A DNA stretch of 64,000 nucleotides from Pseudomonas asuensis (GTDB lineage: Bacteria; Pseudomonadota; Gammaproteobacteria; Pseudomonadales; Pseudomonadaceae), in NCBI RefSeq assembly GCF_014646755.1, contig NZ_BMNW01000005.1, forward strand, positions 310,001 to 374,000. The letters run 5' to 3'. The position numbers and the translations under genes were made by a program. This document shows positions 27,722-35,594 of the stretch, in pieces. The number at the start of each line of letters is the position of its first letter. Positions within the stretch are counted from its first letter, which is position 1. Under the pieces are notes generated by a model. That model was not told the origin of the DNA. It searched no databases and saw only the letters and a program-made list of their open reading frames with translations.

Positions 27722-28258
27722 ATGACCATGCCGTTACCCACGCTTCAAATCCGCGATGCCACCGAGTCGGATATTCCCGCCATACAGATGATTTACGCCC
27801 ATCATGTCCTGCATGGAACAGCCACATTCGAAGAGATTCCACCAGATGAAACAGGGATGAAACGGCGGCTGCGAAGTCTTCAGGAGGCTTCATTGCCGTT
27901 CCTGGTCGCCGAGCTGGATGGCGTGGTGCGTGGCTATAGCTACGCCAACTTCTACCACACGCGCTCAGCTTACCGTTATACCTTGGAAGATACGGTTTAT
28001 CTGGAAGAAGGCTGGCGTGGCCGCGGCCTGGGCAAAGCCTTGTTGAGCGCGCTATTGGAGCGCTGTGAAGCCGGTAGCTGGAGGCAAATGGTGGCGCTCA
28101 TTGGTGATAGCAGTAATGCAGGCTCTATTGCACTGCATCGCAGCCTGGGCTTTCGTCAGGTAGGTACTCTGGAAAAGGTAGGCCTCAAATTCGGCCAGTG
28201 GCATGACGTTGTGATGATGCAGAAAATCCTGGGTAAAGGCAGCAGCGATACACCATAA
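27722..28258 (+). CDS. GNAT N-acetyltransferase, phosphinothricin-type
   Basis: A 178-residue GNAT enzyme of the PAT/MddA type. The opening IRDATESDIPAIQMIYAHHVLHGTATFEE, the mid YTLEDTVYLEEGWRGRGLGKALL (acetyl-CoA pyrophosphate loop) and the end HRSLGFRQVGTLEKVGLKFGQWHDV are typical. These enzymes acetylate phosphinothricin, methionine sulfone or sulfoximine; the native substrate is probably an amino-acid analogue. ATG 27722 has AGGA at a 5-base distance; ATG 27728 two codons later would fit equally well. It is divergent from the DUF5872 gene. Confidence 0.85.
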   Translation: MTMPLPTLQIRDATESDIPAIQMIYAHHVLHGTATFEEIPPDETGMKRRLRSLQEASLPFLVAELDGVVRGYSYANFYHTRSAYRYTLEDTVYLEEGWRGRGLGKALLSALLERCEAGSWRQMVALIGDSSNAGSIALHRSLGFRQVGTLEKVGLKFGQWHDVVMMQKILGKGSSDTP

Positions 28259-28426
28259 GTCGGCTGGTCAGAACTTCCGCACGCGCTGCTTCTCACAACA
28301 GAAGCTCTCTTCTGCCTAGAGCATGACTGACACATCGCCTGTAGCACCTGAACATCAGGAAGCCGAACGGCCCACGGATGATGTTGAAAAATGCTTGGGA
28401 AAAAGGAAGAGTAAACCTTGCGCCCA

Positions 28427-28459
28427 TAAAAAAGCCCACCACGTGCCTGGGTGGGCTTT
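28427..28459 (-). terminator. Terminator of the 28-residue membrane peptide gene
   Basis: Stem AAAGCCCACC/GGTGGGCTTT (28431-28440 and 28450-28459) with a T run on the minus strand, 15 bases after the small gene's stop. Its presence supports the small gene as a true transcript. Confidence 0.85.
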
Positions 28460-28473
28460 TTATGAGCTTCGCA

Positions 28474-28560
28474 TCAAAAGATCAGCTTGATGATGCCGAT
28501 AACAACGATCAGGCCGATGATGAAAATGACGCCGGCCGTGCCTCCAATAAACTTCAACAT
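28474..28560 (-). CDS. Single-helix membrane peptide, 28 aa
   Basis: A 28-residue frame, starting MLKFIGG and continuing as one almost unbroken hydrophobic helix of isoleucine, valine, leucine and glycine. AAGGA stands 8 bases before ATG 28560 and a clear terminator follows the TGA, so a dedicated transcript is likely. It should insert in the inner membrane with a lysine near each end. No toxin-antitoxin partner is visible. Peptides of this type are usually missed in annotation; function unknown. Confidence 0.7.
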   Translation of the reverse strand: MLKFIGGTAGVIFIIGLIVVIGIIKLIF

Positions 28561-28725
28561 GATGTTTTCCTTAATTAAGTGCGTTCACTTATTAGGACGT
28601 CAGCTATCCGCAGACGTTCGCTGAAATATTCATTAAAGGCTTCCGCCGAACGGTCAGAGGGATCTTTTAGTCTTTTAGATAAGGCGACCTGAACGGTCCA
28701 ATCGCATTTCGCAAGAGCCCTATTC

Positions 28726-29625
28726 ATGTCTACCGAATCTATTCGTCGTCGCTGGCGACCCGTGGCCTTTCTCGCCCTATTGCTAGTCGTGGGTCTGCCG
28801 TTTGGCTGCTCTAAACTGGCACAAAAGGAGCGCGAGCTGGTGTTCAACATTGAGCCTGGCACCGCTAGCTGGTTCTCGGGTGTGCCAGCCGGTGTCCAGC
28901 AGTTCAACATCCCGGTCACAACCGGAATCAGCAAGACTCAATACGTCCATGCCTGGTGGTGGCCCGCAGCGCAAAAGAATGCACCTGCTGCCCTGTACCT
29001 GCATGGTACACGCTGGAACCTGACGGCCCAGGTGCGTCGCATCACCGCACTACGCAGTCTGGGTTATTCCGTCCTGGCTATCGACTACCGCGGCTTTGGT
29101 GAAAGTCCGGGCGATCTACCGTCGGAACGTACGGTATATGAGGATGCCCGAGTGGCCTGGAAGCGTCTCGTGGAGCTGCAGCCTGACCCACAAAAGCGCT
29201 ATATCTACGGACATTCGCTGGGGGGTGCAATAGCCGTCAATTTAGCGCAGCAGATCGCGAAGCAGAAAGACCCTGAAGGCGATCCTGCTGCCGCTGCGGG
29301 CCTGATCATCGAGTCGACTTTTACCAGCCTGGCAGATGTTGCTGCCGCCGTGGTCGACACTTCCCTACCGATCCGCTGGATCATCTCGGAAAAATTCGAT
29401 TCCATCGATAAAATCAGTCAGGTCGATATGCCTGTATTGATCGTTCATGGGACAAGCGACCAGTACGTACCGCCCCGCTTCAGCGAGGAATTATTCAAGA
29501 AAGCTCAGGATCCGAAACGGCTACTGCTGATTGAGGGAGGCAATCACACCAACAGCATGTCCATCGGCAGTCAGGAGTATGCCCAGGCTGTACGGGATCT
29601 CTTTGGGCTGAAAGGCGCGCACTAG
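28726..29625 (+). CDS. Alpha/beta hydrolase, BEM46-like, membrane-anchored
   Basis: A 299-residue serine hydrolase. Residues 10-28 are a membrane anchor or signal ending near FGCSK; the cysteine could be lipidated, but the lipobox (LPFGC) is poor. The catalytic region has LYLHGTRWN, DYRGFGES, nucleophile elbow GHSLGG, the acid in VHGTSDQYVP and a histidine in GGNHTNS, the BEM46/YqkD arrangement. Likely an envelope esterase or thioesterase; the substrate is unknown. The start ATG 28726 has only a weak ribosome site. A 119-codon frame on the other strand overlapping its start is rejected. Confidence 0.82.
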   Translation: MSTESIRRRWRPVAFLALLLVVGLPFGCSKLAQKERELVFNIEPGTASWFSGVPAGVQQFNIPVTTGISKTQYVHAWWWPAAQKNAPAALYLHGTRWNLTAQVRRITALRSLGYSVLAIDYRGFGESPGDLPSERTVYEDARVAWKRLVELQPDPQKRYIYGHSLGGAIAVNLAQQIAKQKDPEGDPAAAAGLIIESTFTSLADVAAAVVDTSLPIRWIISEKFDSIDKISQVDMPVLIVHGTSDQYVPPRFSEELFKKAQDPKRLLLIEGGNHTNSMSIGSQEYAQAVRDLFGLKGAH

Positions 29626-29778
29626 AAGGGCCCTCCTCTGCATCATCACTGAATGGATATATCTTCTAGAACGCTCATCATTCTCAATGATGTTTGGTAT
29701 GCCTGTGATCCATTTTTTAATCGAATAACCAGGCCCGATACTGAATCTGTCGAAACGATTCCATCGAGGAAACAGATC

Positions 29779-30228
29779 ATGAAACGCACTATCGCATTCG
29801 GTATCGGCCTGACCGCCTTAGCATTAAACACCCTGGTGGCGGCTCAAACCCTACCGCAGACTTCTCAGCTCTATGCAGAAGATGGCAGCCAATACACCGT
29901 AGACAAGATGATCAACCGTCAAACCAAAGGCCTGGAAGAGCGCCTGCTGACCGAAGACGGCTCGGATCAAACCTTGGGCCGCCTCATTGAACGCCAGCAA
30001 AATCGTTTGAATGTTCCTGCCCAGCTGGCCGAAGACGGCACCGAACAAACTATCGATAAAATGATTCATCGTCAGCAGCATCAGATGCAGCTCGCGGAAG
30101 ACGGTACCGAGCAGACCATCGACAAGATGATCCATCGTCAGCAGGAATACATTCAGCCACAATTGGCCGCTGATGACTCAACGCAAACGATTGATCGCGC
30201 ACACCACCGCATGCACCGGATTGCCTGA
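29779..30228 (+). CDS. Secreted AEDG-repeat protein
   Basis: A 149-residue protein with a clear signal peptide (MKRTIAFGIGLTALALNTLVAA, cleavage before QT). The mature part is five imperfect repeats of about 25 residues, each with the core (A/T)(E/D)DG(T/S)xQT(I/L)(D/G)(K/R)(M/L)I(H/E)RQ; two of them are almost the same. GAGGA lies 8 bases before ATG 29779, which is chosen over the upstream frame start at 29653. No cysteine is present and the repeats are charged. I do not know its function; a periplasmic or surface role is likely. A terminator follows. Confidence 0.78.
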   Translation: MKRTIAFGIGLTALALNTLVAAQTLPQTSQLYAEDGSQYTVDKMINRQTKGLEERLLTEDGSDQTLGRLIERQQNRLNVPAQLAEDGTEQTIDKMIHRQQHQMQLAEDGTEQTIDKMIHRQQEYIQPQLAADDSTQTIDRAHHRMHRIA

Positions 30229-30241
30229 TGCAGGCCCCGTA

Positions 30242-30276
30242 AAAAAGCTCGACCAGTTGATCGGGCTTTTTTTATT
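30242..30276 (+). terminator. Terminator after the AEDG-repeat gene
   Basis: Imperfect stem AAAGCTCGA/TCGGGCTTT with G-T pairing, then a run of seven T residues. It lies 14 bases after the stop. Confidence 0.75.
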
Positions 30277-30288
30277 TATAACGACCTT

Positions 30289-31596
30289 TCAGGCGACCGG
30301 CTTTTCATCCGGGAGGCCATCGGAGCGGCCGATGTTAGGCGGCGCATCCACCATCAGCTCCTCGGGTACTTCCTCCACGCGGGGGTCGAGCGTAGCGGCC
30401 ATCGGGCTGACCGTATCCGGCATCGCCACGTGGTGCAGTGGTGCTTCATTCACAAGATGCTCATTTGTCACGAAGCGGGGCTGAACCCAGATGATCAAAA
30501 TGACGGCATAGATCGACATCAGGATATAGAACATGCCAGGTCCAAACTGATTCATCAGCGCACCGGCCAGTAGCGGTCCGATACAAGCGCCTACACCGTA
30601 GGTAGTCAGCAGCATGGCGGAAAGCTCCACGCGGCGCGAGGGCTCCACATGATCGTTGGCATAGGCCACTGACAGAGGGTAAAGCGTGAACAGCAGCATC
30701 CCTGTCATGAAGCCCATCGCGAGCAGTCCGGCATAGGGCAGCGTAACGTACCCCCACATTGGAATCGCTGCCAGGCATAGCAGAACGGCGTTGGCCCGAA
30801 TCAGTTTGCAGCGGTCGAATCGGTCAGACAGCCAGCCCAGCGGCCACTGTGCACAGAAGCCTGCCACAATACATATGCCCACAAACATACTCGACTGCGC
30901 CGTATCCATCCCATTGCGGTTGGCATAGACAGGCGCCAGACCGTAAAAGGCACCCACCATCAGGCCAGCGACAAAGATGGTTACCAGAGACTGCGGCACA
31001 CGCTGCCAGAAGAACTTGAGTTCAAGCGGTGCGGCAACCAGCTTGGCAGGGTGCACGCGACGCGTCATGGCAATGGGAATCAGGCAGGACGCAAAACAGA
31101 TCGCCACCAGCAGCAGCGGTTTGTAATCCAATGCGGGATGCACGGCCAGCAAGCCCTGCCCCACGACCAGCCCCAGGTCAACGGCCACCATGTAACCGGC
31201 AAACACCTTGCCGCGCTGGTGGTTTTCCGCCTGCTCATTCAGCCAGCTTTCGATCACCATGTACTGGTTCATCATCAGGACACCCATGATAAAGCGCAGT
31301 ATCAGCCAAACGCCCAGGTGATCAGTCAGGGCATGGATGAGCACGGTAACGGTTGCCCCACCGGCGCAGGCGACGTATGAGCGGATATGCCCCACATTGG
31401 CAATCAGCCGATGGCCAAGCTTGCCACCGCAGACCAGCCCGAAATAATAAGCAGCCATCAGGCCGCCGACCCACAGGTCGCCTGCCCCCTGTTCGGTCAG
31501 GCGAAGGCCGATATAAGTTGTGAAGAGGCCGGAACCGGCCAGCATCAGGAGCGTAGCAATATAGAGCGCGGGAAATGTGACAAGCGGGCTGAACAT
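30289..31596 (-). CDS. MFS transporter (YcaD-type)
   Basis: A 435-residue major facilitator protein with 12 membrane segments and a hydrophilic tail of about 55 residues. The mark between helices 2 and 3 is FGLVCGGKLGHRLIANVGHIR, and the second half repeats it at CAQWPLGWLSDRFDR. The pattern fits the YcaD/UMF-like branch; the substrate is not known. The ATG at 31596 is preferred because the first helix starts right after it; the 40 codons upstream are mixed in composition. In my memory of P. aeruginosa a carrier of this family also lies near desT. Confidence 0.8.
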   Translation of the reverse strand: MFSPLVTFPALYIATLLMLAGSGLFTTYIGLRLTEQGAGDLWVGGLMAAYYFGLVCGGKLGHRLIANVGHIRSYVACAGGATVTVLIHALTDHLGVWLILRFIMGVLMMNQYMVIESWLNEQAENHQRGKVFAGYMVAVDLGLVVGQGLLAVHPALDYKPLLLVAICFASCLIPIAMTRRVHPAKLVAAPLELKFFWQRVPQSLVTIFVAGLMVGAFYGLAPVYANRNGMDTAQSSMFVGICIVAGFCAQWPLGWLSDRFDRCKLIRANAVLLCLAAIPMWGYVTLPYAGLLAMGFMTGMLLFTLYPLSVAYANDHVEPSRRVELSAMLLTTYGVGACIGPLLAGALMNQFGPGMFYILMSIYAVILIIWVQPRFVTNEHLVNEAPLHHVAMPDTVSPMAATLDPRVEEVPEELMVDAPPNIGRSDGLPDEKPVA

Positions 31597-31818
31597 GAGT
31601 CGTCTGATATGAGCTGAGCCAATTCTGGCGGGAAGAGAGCGGTAGAAGGCACGGCTATCGGCCGTGTGAACCTTATCTTTAAGCACACCGATTATTATCT
31701 GAATGATGCGCCACATGCAGACAGACTAACGGCGTCCGCATTCCGTCACATGACAAGTGTTCCAACCGGACACGCGGGTATTTGATAGAGTACCCCCTCG
31801 CCTGATTGGAAATCTGCC

Positions 31819-32511
31819 ATGTCCTCCCGCGCCGAGCAAAAACTGCAAACCCGCCACGCCCTGCTGGATGCTGCGCGCATGCTCATGAGCAGTGGCCGCG
31901 GCTTTGGCAGCCTGAGCCTGCGGGAGGTTACCCGAAGTGCCGGCATCGTCCCGGCGGGCTTTTACCGCCACTTCTCCGACATGGATGCCTTTGGGCTTGC
32001 ACTGGTAGCCGAAGTGGGCGAAACCTTTCGTGAGACCTTGCGCCGGGTACGGCATAACGAGATCGAACTGCGCGGCGTGATTGATGCCTCGGTCGGGATA
32101 TTCATCGAAGCCGTAGCCGAGCATCGTAGCCAGTTCATCTTTCTGGCGCGGGAACAATACGGAGGTTCCCTGACGATCCGTCAGGCCATTGGTGAGCTGC
32201 GCCAGCGTATTACTGATGACCTTGCACTCGATCTGTGTCAGCTCAACCGGTTACCCCATCTTTCAGATCAGGATCTCGATGTCTTGGCAGATCTGGTGGT
32301 TAAAACAGTATTTGCGACCCTACCTGAATTGATCGATATGCCTGATGAAATACTGGAGCCGCACAAGACGCCCCAGGCAAAGATCATTCACCAGTTGCGC
32401 TTCATCATGATCGGAGCTAAACACTGGCGCGGCATGAATATGTTATTCGCACCAAACCAGGGCGAACCATTGTGCTCCGACCCGCTCATGCACCAAAAAA
32501 TGGCGAATTGA
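31819..32511 (+). CDS. desT: TetR-family unsaturated fatty acid regulator, DesT-like
   Basis: A 230-residue TetR regulator with N-terminal helix-turn-helix (SLSLREVTRSAGIVPAGFYRHFSDMD) and the ligand domain sequence FIFLAREQYGGSLTIRQAI of the DesT/FabR group. Known DesT senses the acyl-CoA pool and represses the desCB desaturase genes. Here no desaturase gene is adjacent; the MFS gene is divergent and ureE follows 95 bases later. The regulator therefore probably acts on distant genes. FabR is an alternative name for the same type. Confidence 0.82.
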   Translation: MSSRAEQKLQTRHALLDAARMLMSSGRGFGSLSLREVTRSAGIVPAGFYRHFSDMDAFGLALVAEVGETFRETLRRVRHNEIELRGVIDASVGIFIEAVAEHRSQFIFLAREQYGGSLTIRQAIGELRQRITDDLALDLCQLNRLPHLSDQDLDVLADLVVKTVFATLPELIDMPDEILEPHKTPQAKIIHQLRFIMIGAKHWRGMNMLFAPNQGEPLCSDPLMHQKMAN

Positions 32512-32606
32512 CGGCGCTACTTGCTTCGCCCCTCCTATAGAACCTGCTTTTGCATTCTGGCAGGCCGCTTGCTGTAGTCTTCCCAAAGCACAGCGGATAC
32601 AGCTCT

Positions 32607-33107
32607 ATGTTGGTCATTCATACCCGTCTGCCCTCTCCTGCCCTCTGGGACGAAGAAGTTCACCTTACCTTTGAGGCGCGCAGTAAAAGCCGGCTGCGAA
32701 CCGTAACGGCCAGCGGCGAAGACGTCGGGTTATTTCTTGAACGCGGCCAGTCGCCACTGTTCGACGGCGAGGGATTGCAAGCCGAGGATGGCCGCATCGT
32801 GCGCGTTTGCGCTCGGCCTGAGGCGCTTTTACATGTTACCTGCACCGATGCCTATGAACTGACCCGCGCGGCCTATCACTTGGGTAATCGTCATGTGGCG
32901 CTGCAAGTGGGCAATGGTTGGCTACGTATTCTGGACGACCACGTACTCAAAGCCATGCTGGAGCAGCTGGGCGCCACCTGCGAAGCCATCAGCGCCCCAT
33001 TCCAGCCAGAACACGGCGCCTATGGCGGTGGGCATCATCATTCGCACCACGGTGAGGCTGATTTCAACTACGGACCTCGCCTGCACCATTTCGGGGTGCG
33101 ACTATGA
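32607..33107 (+). CDS. ureE: Urease accessory protein, nickel metallochaperone
   Basis: A 166-residue UreE. The N-terminal peptide-binding domain (LTFEARSKSRLRTVTASGEDVGLFLERG) is followed by the metal-binding domain (LTRAAYHLGNRHVALQV, with the conserved nickel histidine in GNRH) and a short histidine-rich tail (GGGHHHSHHGE). It delivers nickel to the urease apoenzyme. The ATG at 32607 matches homologue starts; upstream codons are leader. UreF starts in the 4-base ATGA overlap at the end. Confidence 0.94.
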   Translation: MLVIHTRLPSPALWDEEVHLTFEARSKSRLRTVTASGEDVGLFLERGQSPLFDGEGLQAEDGRIVRVCARPEALLHVTCTDAYELTRAAYHLGNRHVALQVGNGWLRILDDHVLKAMLEQLGATCEAISAPFQPEHGAYGGGHHHSHHGEADFNYGPRLHHFGVRL

Positions 33108-33775
33108 ACCCGGCCTGGGCATTGATGCGTCTGGCCAGTCCGCAATTACCCATAGGCGGTTATAGCTATTCCCAGGGGCTTGAGGCGGCTATCGAAACCG
33201 GAATCGTGACTAATGCCAGTTCAGCCCGCGTCTGGCTCGAAGATCAGCTGGAGCTTAACCTCGCCCGCTTTGAGGCACCACTGCTGCTGGCTCACTGCCA
33301 AGCGGCTGTGGCGGGCGACTGGCTGCGGCTAGCTGAACTGGCTGGCCGTTACTTAGCCAGCCGTGAAACCCGTGAGCTGCGCCAGGAAAGCCGCCAGACC
33401 GGGTTTTCCCTGGCGCAGCTGCTCAAGGATTTGCCAGAGCTGGATGCCAAGGCACGCGAGCACCTCTTGGCCATTGAGCCAACCTTTGCTTTGGGCTGGG
33501 CCATTGCCGCCCGCGCCTGGAGCATTGCTCCGGTGGATGCCGTTTCGGCTTGGCTTTGGGGCTGGCTGGAAAACCAATTGGCTGTCCTGATGAAAACCCT
33601 GCCCCTCGGCCAGCAGGCCGCGCAACGACTGACCTCCGAACTCATGCCTGCCCTGGAGGCGGCACTCACTACTGCCCGCGAACTGCCGGAAGCCCTCTGG
33701 GGTAGCACACCGTTTGGCCTGGCATTAGCCAGCATGGCGCACGAACAGCAATACAGCCGTCTTTTCAGATCCTAG
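33104..33775 (+). CDS. ureF: Urease accessory protein
   Basis: A 223-residue all-helical UreF, with [25 protein letters not shown] at the start as the family signature. It forms the activation complex with UreD and UreG on the urease apoenzyme and gates UreG GTP use. Translationally coupled to ureE (ATGA) and followed by ureG after 13 bases. The urease structural genes and ureD are not in this window. Confidence 0.94.
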   Translation: MNPAWALMRLASPQLPIGGYSYSQGLEAAIETGIVTNASSARVWLEDQLELNLARFEAPLLLAHCQAAVAGDWLRLAELAGRYLASRETRELRQESRQTGFSLAQLLKDLPELDAKAREHLLAIEPTFALGWAIAARAWSIAPVDAVSAWLWGWLENQLAVLMKTLPLGQQAAQRLTSELMPALEAALTTARELPEALWGSTPFGLALASMAHEQQYSRLFRS

Positions 33776-33788
33776 GAGAATAAGAGCA

Positions 33789-34403
33789 ATGAACACCCAA
33801 CCTCTGCGCGTTGGCATTGGCGGCCCGGTCGGTTCCGGCAAGACGGCCCTGACCCTCGCGCTGTGCCGCGCCTTGCGTGATCGTTACAACCTTGCAGTCG
33901 TGACCAATGATATCTATACCCGTGAGGACGCAGACTTTCTTGTGCGCAACGAGGCGTTGCCTCCTGAGCGTATCATCGGTGTGGAAACCGGAGGCTGTCC
34001 GCACACAGCCATCCGTGAAGACGCCTCCATCAATCTAGAGGCCGTAGATCAGCTCAACCGCCGCTTTCCTGGTCTTGATCTGATCCTGGTCGAATCCGGT
34101 GGCGATAACCTTTCCGCCACCTTTAGCCCGGAGCTGTCAGATTTGACTATCTACGTGATCGACGTGTCCGCGGGTGACAAGCTCCCCCGCAAGGGCGGCC
34201 CAGGCATCTGCAAGTCCGACCTGCTGGTTATCAACAAGGTGGATCTTGCCCCAATGGTCGGTGCCTCACTTGAGGTGATGGACCGCGACGCCCGCAAGAT
34301 GCGGGGCGAGAAGCCGTTTGTGTTCAGCAACCAGAAAGTGGGCCAGGGCCTGGAGGACATCATCGCCTTTATCGAAAAGCAGGGCATGCTGACGGCTGCG
34401 TAG
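33789..34403 (+). CDS. ureG: Urease accessory GTPase
   Basis: A 204-residue SIMIBI GTPase. P-loop GGPVGSGKT at 11-19, [17 protein letters not shown] carrying the CPH metal site, [11 protein letters not shown] and VINKVDLAP (guanine-binding NKVD) are all present. GTP hydrolysis drives nickel insertion. AGGAGAATAAGAGC precedes ATG 33789. It ends the ureEFG unit. Confidence 0.97.
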   Translation: MNTQPLRVGIGGPVGSGKTALTLALCRALRDRYNLAVVTNDIYTREDADFLVRNEALPPERIIGVETGGCPHTAIREDASINLEAVDQLNRRFPGLDLILVESGGDNLSATFSPELSDLTIYVIDVSAGDKLPRKGGPGICKSDLLVINKVDLAPMVGASLEVMDRDARKMRGEKPFVFSNQKVGQGLEDIIAFIEKQGMLTAA

Positions 34404-34462
34404 CGCCCCTATACTGCAAGGCACATGCGTAGCATAGCCAAACCAATATTAAAGGGGCTCCC

Positions 34463-34936
34463 ATGAGTCACGCTGCTGCCTTGCGCTGGATCATCGATCT
34501 GCTGAACGAGCGATACATCCCCTTTCTTTTATGCGGCGGTCTGGCGGCCCATGTTTATGGTGCCAGACGCCCGCTGAACGACATTGATCTCCTGGTTCCA
34601 GCAGACCGTTTGCAAGAAATAGCCGCTGCCGGCACTGCTGTAACGACCAAGCCCCTCGAACGCCGCTGCGAGAAAGGCTGGGATGTGGAGTACGTGCAGT
34701 TCAAAGTTGAAGGCGTGAAGATCGAGATAGGCGGCACGCCTGGTGCCCGGATTTTCGATAAAGGCCATTCAACCTGGAGAGACCTTGAGGCAAACCTGGC
34801 CAAAGCCCACCGCGCCACGCTGCTGGGCGTAGCTCTTCAGGTAATGGACCGTGATGAGCTGGCCGCCTACAAAGCTATGCTCGGACGCGAAGTGGATACA
34901 GAAGACCTTATCGCCCTTTCGACGCCACACCCATGA
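34463..34936 (+). CDS. MNT/AbiEii-like nucleotidyltransferase
   Basis: A 157-residue protein with a nucleotidyltransferase-fold core: a helix ending in PFLLCGGLAAHVYGARRPLNDIDLLVP, which shows the GG...DxD pattern of the fold. Later, KIEIGGTPGARIF may supply the third acidic position. No HEPN or other antitoxin partner lies beside it, so a toxin-antitoxin role is not supported. Its 3' end overlaps the convergent PAP2 gene by 29 bases. RBS-like AGGGGC precedes ATG 34463. Role unknown. Confidence 0.65.
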   Translation: MSHAAALRWIIDLLNERYIPFLLCGGLAAHVYGARRPLNDIDLLVPADRLQEIAAAGTAVTTKPLERRCEKGWDVEYVQFKVEGVKIEIGGTPGARIFDKGHSTWRDLEANLAKAHRATLLGVALQVMDRDELAAYKAMLGREVDTEDLIALSTPHP

Positions 34937-35594
34937 CCTTGATGACGAGTACCGCTACGCTGGCGCCAAGCAGGCCACCGGCGACCACATCGGAAAAGAA
35001 GTGGTAGTTACACAGCAAAAGCCCCACCGGTACCACCGCGGCTATTACTACCGAAAGTCCCCTCAGGCGGGGCCAGCACAGCGCAATCGCCACGGCGGCA
35101 GCGTAGGCAACTGTGGTATGTCCGGAAGGAAAGGACGCGTACCAGTCTCCGCCGTGAAACCAGTTGAAGCCATAAGCCTGATTATGGATCAGCGAAGGAT
35201 TGCCATGGGTCCAGGTTTCCGGCCAGTAGCGACCAAAGACGGGCTTGAGCGAGTCCTTTACACCTTTGGCGACCAGTACGCTGAAGGCAAACACAAAACA
35301 GCGATGACGGTGCAAAGGCAGCAACTGTCGGCCAAGGCCCAGCACAATGACCAGCAACACCGCCAACGCGGTAAGCCAGTCCGCCACATGGGTCATCAGG
35401 TTGGGCCACGCCAGACTGCGCAGATCGCCTGCATGGGCCCAATAGGCAACGGGCTGATCAATCACGAAATAGCCCAGCAGGATCAATACAAGCCCCACTA
35501 CCCAAGCCACTAGCAACGATTTACGTGTCACGGTGCAAACCTTTTTTCCATCATCAACCGCATTCAGCCCGATACGCTCCCCGTTGGCAATCAT
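34908..35594 (-). CDS. PAP2-family lipid phosphatase
   Basis: A 228-residue membrane phosphatase with about six helices. The three phosphatase motifs are visible: KDSLKPVFGRYWP, PSGH in YASFPSGHTTVAYA, and NYHFFSDVVAGGLLG with the catalytic His/Asp. It probably removes phosphate from phosphatidic acid, lysophosphatidic acid or undecaprenyl diphosphate; which one cannot be told. The ATG at 35594 overlaps the stop of the phospholipase D-like gene (ATGA), so the two are co-translated. Confidence 0.85.
   Translation of the reverse strand: MIANGERIGLNAVDDGKKVCTVTRKSLLVAWVVGLVLILLGYFVIDQPVAYWAHAGDLRSLAWPNLMTHVADWLTALAVLLVIVLGLGRQLLPLHRHRCFVFAFSVLVAKGVKDSLKPVFGRYWPETWTHGNPSLIHNQAYGFNWFHGGDWYASFPSGHTTVAYAAAVAIALCWPRLRGLSVVIAAVVPVGLLLCNYHFFSDVVAGGLLGASVAVLVIKVMGVASKGR

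Noticed and set aside
28575-28934. 119-codon minus frame upstream and across the start of the alpha/beta hydrolase
   Set aside because: It overlaps the true gene start, has no recognised features and low-quality composition.
31740-31790. Possible DesT operator before desT (GTGTTCC-AACC-GGACAC)
   Set aside because: The arms are uneven and I could not match it to a certain DesT/FabR consensus by eye.
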